Source: Brachionus manjavacas (Eukaryota; Rotifera; Eurotatoria; Ploima; Brachionidae). Taken from it: DNA of 64,000 bases. The number at the start of each line of letters is the position of its first letter. The first letter of the stretch is position 1. The notes beneath the pieces are model-generated. The model was not told the DNA's origin, ran no database searches, and saw nothing but the letters and a program-made list of their open reading frames with translations. Both the position numbers and the translations under genes were made by a program. The stretch is from assembly GCA_019054805.1 (NCBI GenBank), contig JAHQIY010000015.1, positions 1,186,001 to 1,250,000 of the forward strand, read 5' to 3'. Shown piece after piece: positions 59,589-64,000 of this stretch.

Positions 59589-61081
59589 ATGGAGGACTTG
59601 AACAAGTCGCTTGATTTTGTTGAGAGTCGGTCGGCGGCCTCATCGCCATCAACCATGATGACCCTTCAGCGCGAAACCAACTCGCCAGGGTCCACTTCTT
59701 CTTCATCGGCCAAAAAGGTGCCTAGTTCTCACCTTCTACAAGACATTATTGGCATCAAACAAGACCAACAGCAGACCCAGACACCAAACGAACACTTTTC
59801 TTCATTGAATTTTTTCAAGCCATTTTTGAACTTTGCGCCAAATCAACAAATGTTGACCAAAACAAGTGTGAAGAGTGCGCCTTTCATAGAATGTGTGGTA
59901 TGCGGTGACAAATCAAGCGGAAAGCACTATGGTCAGTACACATGCGAGGGCTGCAAGTCTTTTTTTAAGAGAAGCGTGCGCCGAAACTTGAGTTATCAGT
60001 GTCGCTCGGGCAGAAATTGTCCCATAGACCAGTACCATAGGAACCAGTGTCAGCACTGTAGATTCAAAAAATGTCTCAAAATGGGCATGAAAAAAGAGGC
60101 TGTTCAGCAGGGACGAAATCCGACTAGTAGCCAAAATGGAAGGAAAAGTCTCAATGAAATAAAAATGGACCAGAATGACAGCTCGATGTTCAAGCCCAAC
60201 GTGGGCACCAGTTTCGCGAGTCTTCAGTCTTTTGGCTCCGACCACAAGACTGAGTTGGATGTGTGTGATTTTTCGGCACAATTTGTTGACAAAATATTTC
60301 AGTTGAATTTGTCAATTCCATTTTTTAACTCACTCAGAACCGACGACCAGATCCAACTGCTCAAGAGTAATTGGTGCGAGCTGCTCTTTGTCAACTTGGT
60401 TCAATTTGATGTGGATTTTAAAAGAATGGAAGTGGATCAACTAGGAAAACAGTTTTTAAATATTTATGAAGCAGTGTTGAGCAATTTAAAGTCGCTTAAA
60501 ATGGACACTGAGGAGCTGTCTTATCTGAAAGGAATCATAGTCTACAGTTCGAGTATTTTATATTTTTTCATTTTTTGTCGGATGGAATTTTTTATTTTTT
60601 ACATAAAGATAATGCAGAAAATAGAGATTTTATGGAAAATTATGAGAATGTGTGTCACACGTGTCTTAGAGACGTGGCCAATGCTAAAGATAGAGAAAAA
60701 TGTCTGCGATTTGGAAAAATACTGCTTTGTATGAGCGCGTACTGGAAGGCTATATCGTCAAGTCAGGTGTTGAGGGTTTTTTTTGATGACATTAGCGAAG
60801 CAGAGCTGCTAGAAAGAATAGATAAGAAATGCAAAGACTTCAAAAATGTGCAGCTATCTGCTCTTGGCGAAAATTTGTACAACCTGATGACTCAAAATAG
60901 AAGCTTTATTAATGAACATTTTGTCAAAGCTAGACTGCAGAATAACAGCATTTTGGCTCAAAAGTTTAGTGTTGAAAATTTTATAAAAAATCAAAACAGT
61001 TTAGGATTTTTGCCGCTGAACTACTCGAATTTTTTGCTAAACCTGCGAAATCCATTCTTGACTACTAACAAAACAGAGTAG
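59589..61081 (+). CDS. NR2F: COUP-TF-type nuclear receptor (NR2F group)
   Basis: Orphan zinc-finger transcription factor; the Drosophila counterpart is seven-up. Exons 59589..60552 and 60609..61081 with a 56-nt intron; 478 aa. Residues 1-100 are disordered and polar. The DNA-binding domain (about 102-176) is nearly the COUP-TF consensus: [21 protein letters not shown]-box [36 protein letters not shown], ending KKEAVQQGR. The ligand-binding domain is more diverged but keeps [18 protein letters not shown] and [31 protein letters not shown] acceptor-like site lies near 59485-59494. NR2E or RXR are excluded by the DBD. Confidence 0.93.
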
Positions 61082-63961
61082 TCCCAAACGGGTTTTAATG
61101 TGTGCCGCCAAACAATTAATTTAAATTTTTTATTTTTTTTATTTTTAAGCCTTTAAATTAAATTATTTAGAATTTATTTGGATATTTTTTATAGATTTAC
61201 CTGTAATTTACGCTGTGAACCGATTATTGGCCACGTGGTCATTCTCTGATATTGTTAAGCTCGAGAAAAATGACAGATGAGGTACAACTGAGTGCGCATT
61301 AAATTTTTAATTTTTGACCAAGGAAAAAGTCCACAAAAGATGAAAAATAGTGCTAGTTTATCTAATTTTTATCTGACAAGCTTTGATTGAAATTTAATTT
61401 AAAAATTTTAGTCCTCAAATGAATGTGCTAATTTGTTTTGTTTTTTTTTTAATTTAATTTATTCAATATCTAGCATTTAATTTAAACATTTAAATTTGTA
61501 TAGAAAATGATTTTATTTTTAATATTTTTATCGTATATAATCAAAATTATAAGCATCTAGAAATGTTGATCAATTTATCATCTTATATCGATCAATTACA
61601 TGCTCAAAAATATTAAATATAAATGATTAATTTTTAACTTGAATGATTATGAAAATAAATATTTAATTAATTATTTTTTCTAAAAAGTTTTTTTACAGCT
61701 ACTTAACATTGGAAAAAAAAGATATCAGGACAAATTTGGATACTGATATTTGAATCGAAAAAATTAAATTATTATTTTAATTAAACTTTTAATTCTATTA
61801 TTTATTGAATAGAAATCTATTTTGTATTTTGCATTTAAACTTCTGCTTTATATAGAACATATTTTTTATCATTTGAATTTGATGCACTAGGTTTTATTTA
61901 AAGCGTGTTGAAACATTGTCCCAATTTAGCCTTCAGCTCTAAATAAAAAAATTGATATTTATTTCATATTTTTTTTGATTACTTTGAAAAAATTTTCTAC
62001 TAGTTTCAAAAGTTTTTTTTGGTAAAGCTATTAATATTTTAAAATATTTATTAGATGAACTTAAAGACAAATTTTCAGAAGATTATTTATTATTATGAGT
62101 GATCCAAAAAAACTTTAGCATATTTTTTTTTAAATAGATTAAAATTTGATGTCATTATTCAAAAAAAATGAAAATCTTTTCGTAAAAGTAATTTCAAAAT
62201 GTGTTTTTATAATAAAATGACAAAGACTGTGTATTCAATTTAAGTGTCTGCAAAAAATTTGATTTAATTTTTCAGCGCTTAATAAATTTTATGAATTTAA
62301 ATTACTGAAGTATTAATTTGCATCTTATAGACATGTGGACTGGCTTGTTGATAAAGCTTAAGACACGAATATTCTCAAAAAATCATGGAAAAAGTTTTAA
62401 AAATTTAAAACTCAAAAAATCAAAAATTTATTAAAGAAAAAGACATTTCGGCTCTTATAAGGAATTTGTGAAAAAATTAAGCTCAATTTAAAAATCAGAA
62501 TTAGATGTAAATTTATACAAATTTTTTTTTAGGAATACGTTGATTCTTTGTGTCTAAGCACTGTATTTCATTAAATAGGTAATGTGTGAGAATTAGAATA
62601 TATAAATTTTTCAAAATGATATGTACCAGAGTTTTTAGAACCAATTTTATCATTTTTAAATTAAAAAAAAATAGCATTTTGTTTTATTTCTTAAATCATT
62701 CTTAACAAAAAAATTTGTAATGGATCTTATGGTCTTTCTGACCTTCTGGAAAATTAAAATATTTTTTTAGCAGCCATCCATGGCTTGACTCGAAAGAACA
62801 TTGATTCTTTGATTTACTTCGGTTTGAGACAATTTTATTTTATTTGAAAAGGTGAAAAAATATTTTTTTGGTGGACAACGTCAGAGCACATGTTGTGAAG
62901 ACTGGGAAGTCTTGTCTATCTGAGCATATTCATTAGACTTAAGAATACCATTTTTTTCCATAAATAGAGCGTTTTTGGATGTGGACATAAAAAAAAAATT
63001 GATCAATTTTTAGCCTCAAATCAGTAAGCTTTTTTTTGAAAGACAATCAATCATTTGCTTAAAAATGGTACAAGATTGCTTCTAGCAATGGATATCATTT
63101 TGATGACCAAAAGTTTTCACTTTCTTTTATTTGAATAAAAAAAGTTTATTAAAAACGTGACAAATATTTTGTCATAACCTAATACGAAATGTACTAATTT
63201 ATTAGTTTAAATTTTTAAAATTTTCTGTCAAAAGATTTACAAAATTTTTAATTGTTGACCCACATATGAGGCGCATTAAATTTTCACATTTAGAGATAAA
63301 TTTTGAAAAAAAGCCATTTAATTAAAATTTGACAAGATTATCGACTAGAAGTTTTGAAACAATAAATTTTAATTTTTTCCTATCTTCGTTGACTTATATG
63401 TGCCCAGAAAAACAATGATATGCTTTGATAGTTTTGTACAAATCTCTTTAGAAACAAATCGAGAGGACCAGTTTGATTTTAATTCACCAAATCATCATCG
63501 TGGTGTCTTTTTGAGAAATTTTCAAATATCTGAAAGATAAAAGAAAAAAAACAAAAAAATTTCTCTTTTTTTAATACAAAACACAACACTCGGTTGGCAA
63601 AGCTTTGTTTGTTGTTTTGGTTCTTCGTGTAGATCAAGCATGGTAGGCTTTAATTTGACAATTTCACTTAAAGTATGATATTAAGATAAATGGATATTAG
63701 GAAAGAGCGTATGGCGATGAGCAACAAGAAAAAACAAAAAAAAACTTTTCAAACAAAATTAGTTATAATTATTTACAATTAAACTTGTAGCCAAAAAAAC
63801 AAAATGACGAAGCTTGACTGCTCCCAGTAATTTACACTCATCCAAACCTATATAAATCCAATGATTTCGCATCATTTTTTCATAAATCATTATACAATTT
63901 AAATTTAAATAAATAAATAAATTTTTTAATTGTAGATTTAATTTCGCCTGCTAACTCTAGA
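61082..63961. other. AT-rich spacer, nothing recognised
   Basis: No gene. A G+C-richer patch at 62868-62930 contains a small palindrome (AAGACTGGGAAGTCTT). TATATAAAT at about 63850 is a possible TATA box for the next gene. Confidence 0.45.
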
Positions 63962-64000
63962 ATGTCATCCTATCCAGTAAGTCAATCATATGGCGGTCTT
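63962..64000 (+). CDS. Start of an unidentified gene, cut by the window edge
   Basis: ATG at 63962 opens MSSYPVSQSYGGL to the end of the window. A TTTTTAATTGTAG acceptor-like site ends at 63936 and the ATG follows 25 nt later. GTAAGT at 63977 is a good donor, so only MSSYP may be coding in exon 1. Too short to identify. Confidence 0.45.
   Translation, partial: MSSYPVSQSYGGL

Noticed and set aside
62870-62930. Small palindrome that might be a microRNA hairpin
   Set aside because: The stem is 6 bp with a 4-base loop, far too short for a microRNA precursor.
1-64000. CRISPR arrays, operons, riboswitches, rRNA and tRNA genes
   Set aside because: None seen; the window is eukaryotic nuclear DNA and the tandem repeats lack unique spacers.

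Overview
The window is nuclear DNA of a small-genome metazoan. Intergenic DNA is extremely A+T rich. Introns are mostly 46-56 nt and begin GT and end AG. The genes are animal-specific: a laminin beta chain, polycystin-2, a COUP-TF nuclear receptor, LIX1, RNF168, B4GALT7, TXNDC15. A monogonont rotifer such as Brachionus is my best guess, but that is an inference from base composition, intron size and gene style, not a demonstrated assignment.

Layout. 0-4 kb: EMC4 (minus, runs off the left edge), a coiled-coil/CXC protein, beta-1,4-galactosyltransferase 7 and a stefin-type cystatin. 4.5-6.8 kb: a TA-flanked inverted-repeat transposon with a second element nested in its right end, then a dead LINE. 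7.2-9.4 kb: a shugoshin-like gene. 9.4-13.2 kb: gene-poor DNA with LINE debris. 13.2-14.4 kb: an uncharacterised three-exon gene. 16-17.6 kb: an LTR-retrotransposon 5' end plus gag enclosed by about 90-bp inverted repeats. 18.4-19.5 kb: an intronless RNF168 homologue followed by a 41-bp minisatellite. 23.2-30.7 kb: a complete 12-exon laminin beta gene (1800 aa). 31-35 kb: LINE relic, an SLC25 carrier, a 61-aa small gene, TXNDC15. 36.2-38 kb: a large, almost perfect inverted repeat. 38.2-42.1 kb: a PARP14-like RRM/KH-type protein and glyoxalase II, divergent from a 125-bp spacer. 46.4-47.9 kb: LIX1 and NDUFB2, convergent. 50.2-55.6 kb: polycystin-2 and a novel protein with an Ig domain, five predicted membrane helices and a long tail, convergent. 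59.6-61.1 kb: a COUP-TF-type nuclear receptor. The first codons of another gene lie at the right edge.

There are no operons; genes lie on both strands and are functionally unrelated. Several have a polypyrimidine-AG acceptor within about 20 nt of the start codon, which suggests spliced-leader trans-splicing or short 5'-UTR introns. Exon joins were worked out by hand: every proposed multi-exon gene closes to a whole number of codons with GT/AG ends, which supports the models but does not replace transcript data.

The best candidates for something undescribed are the Ig/5-TM protein, the large palindrome, the gag gene between inverted repeats, and the nested transposon with its 9-bp target duplication.
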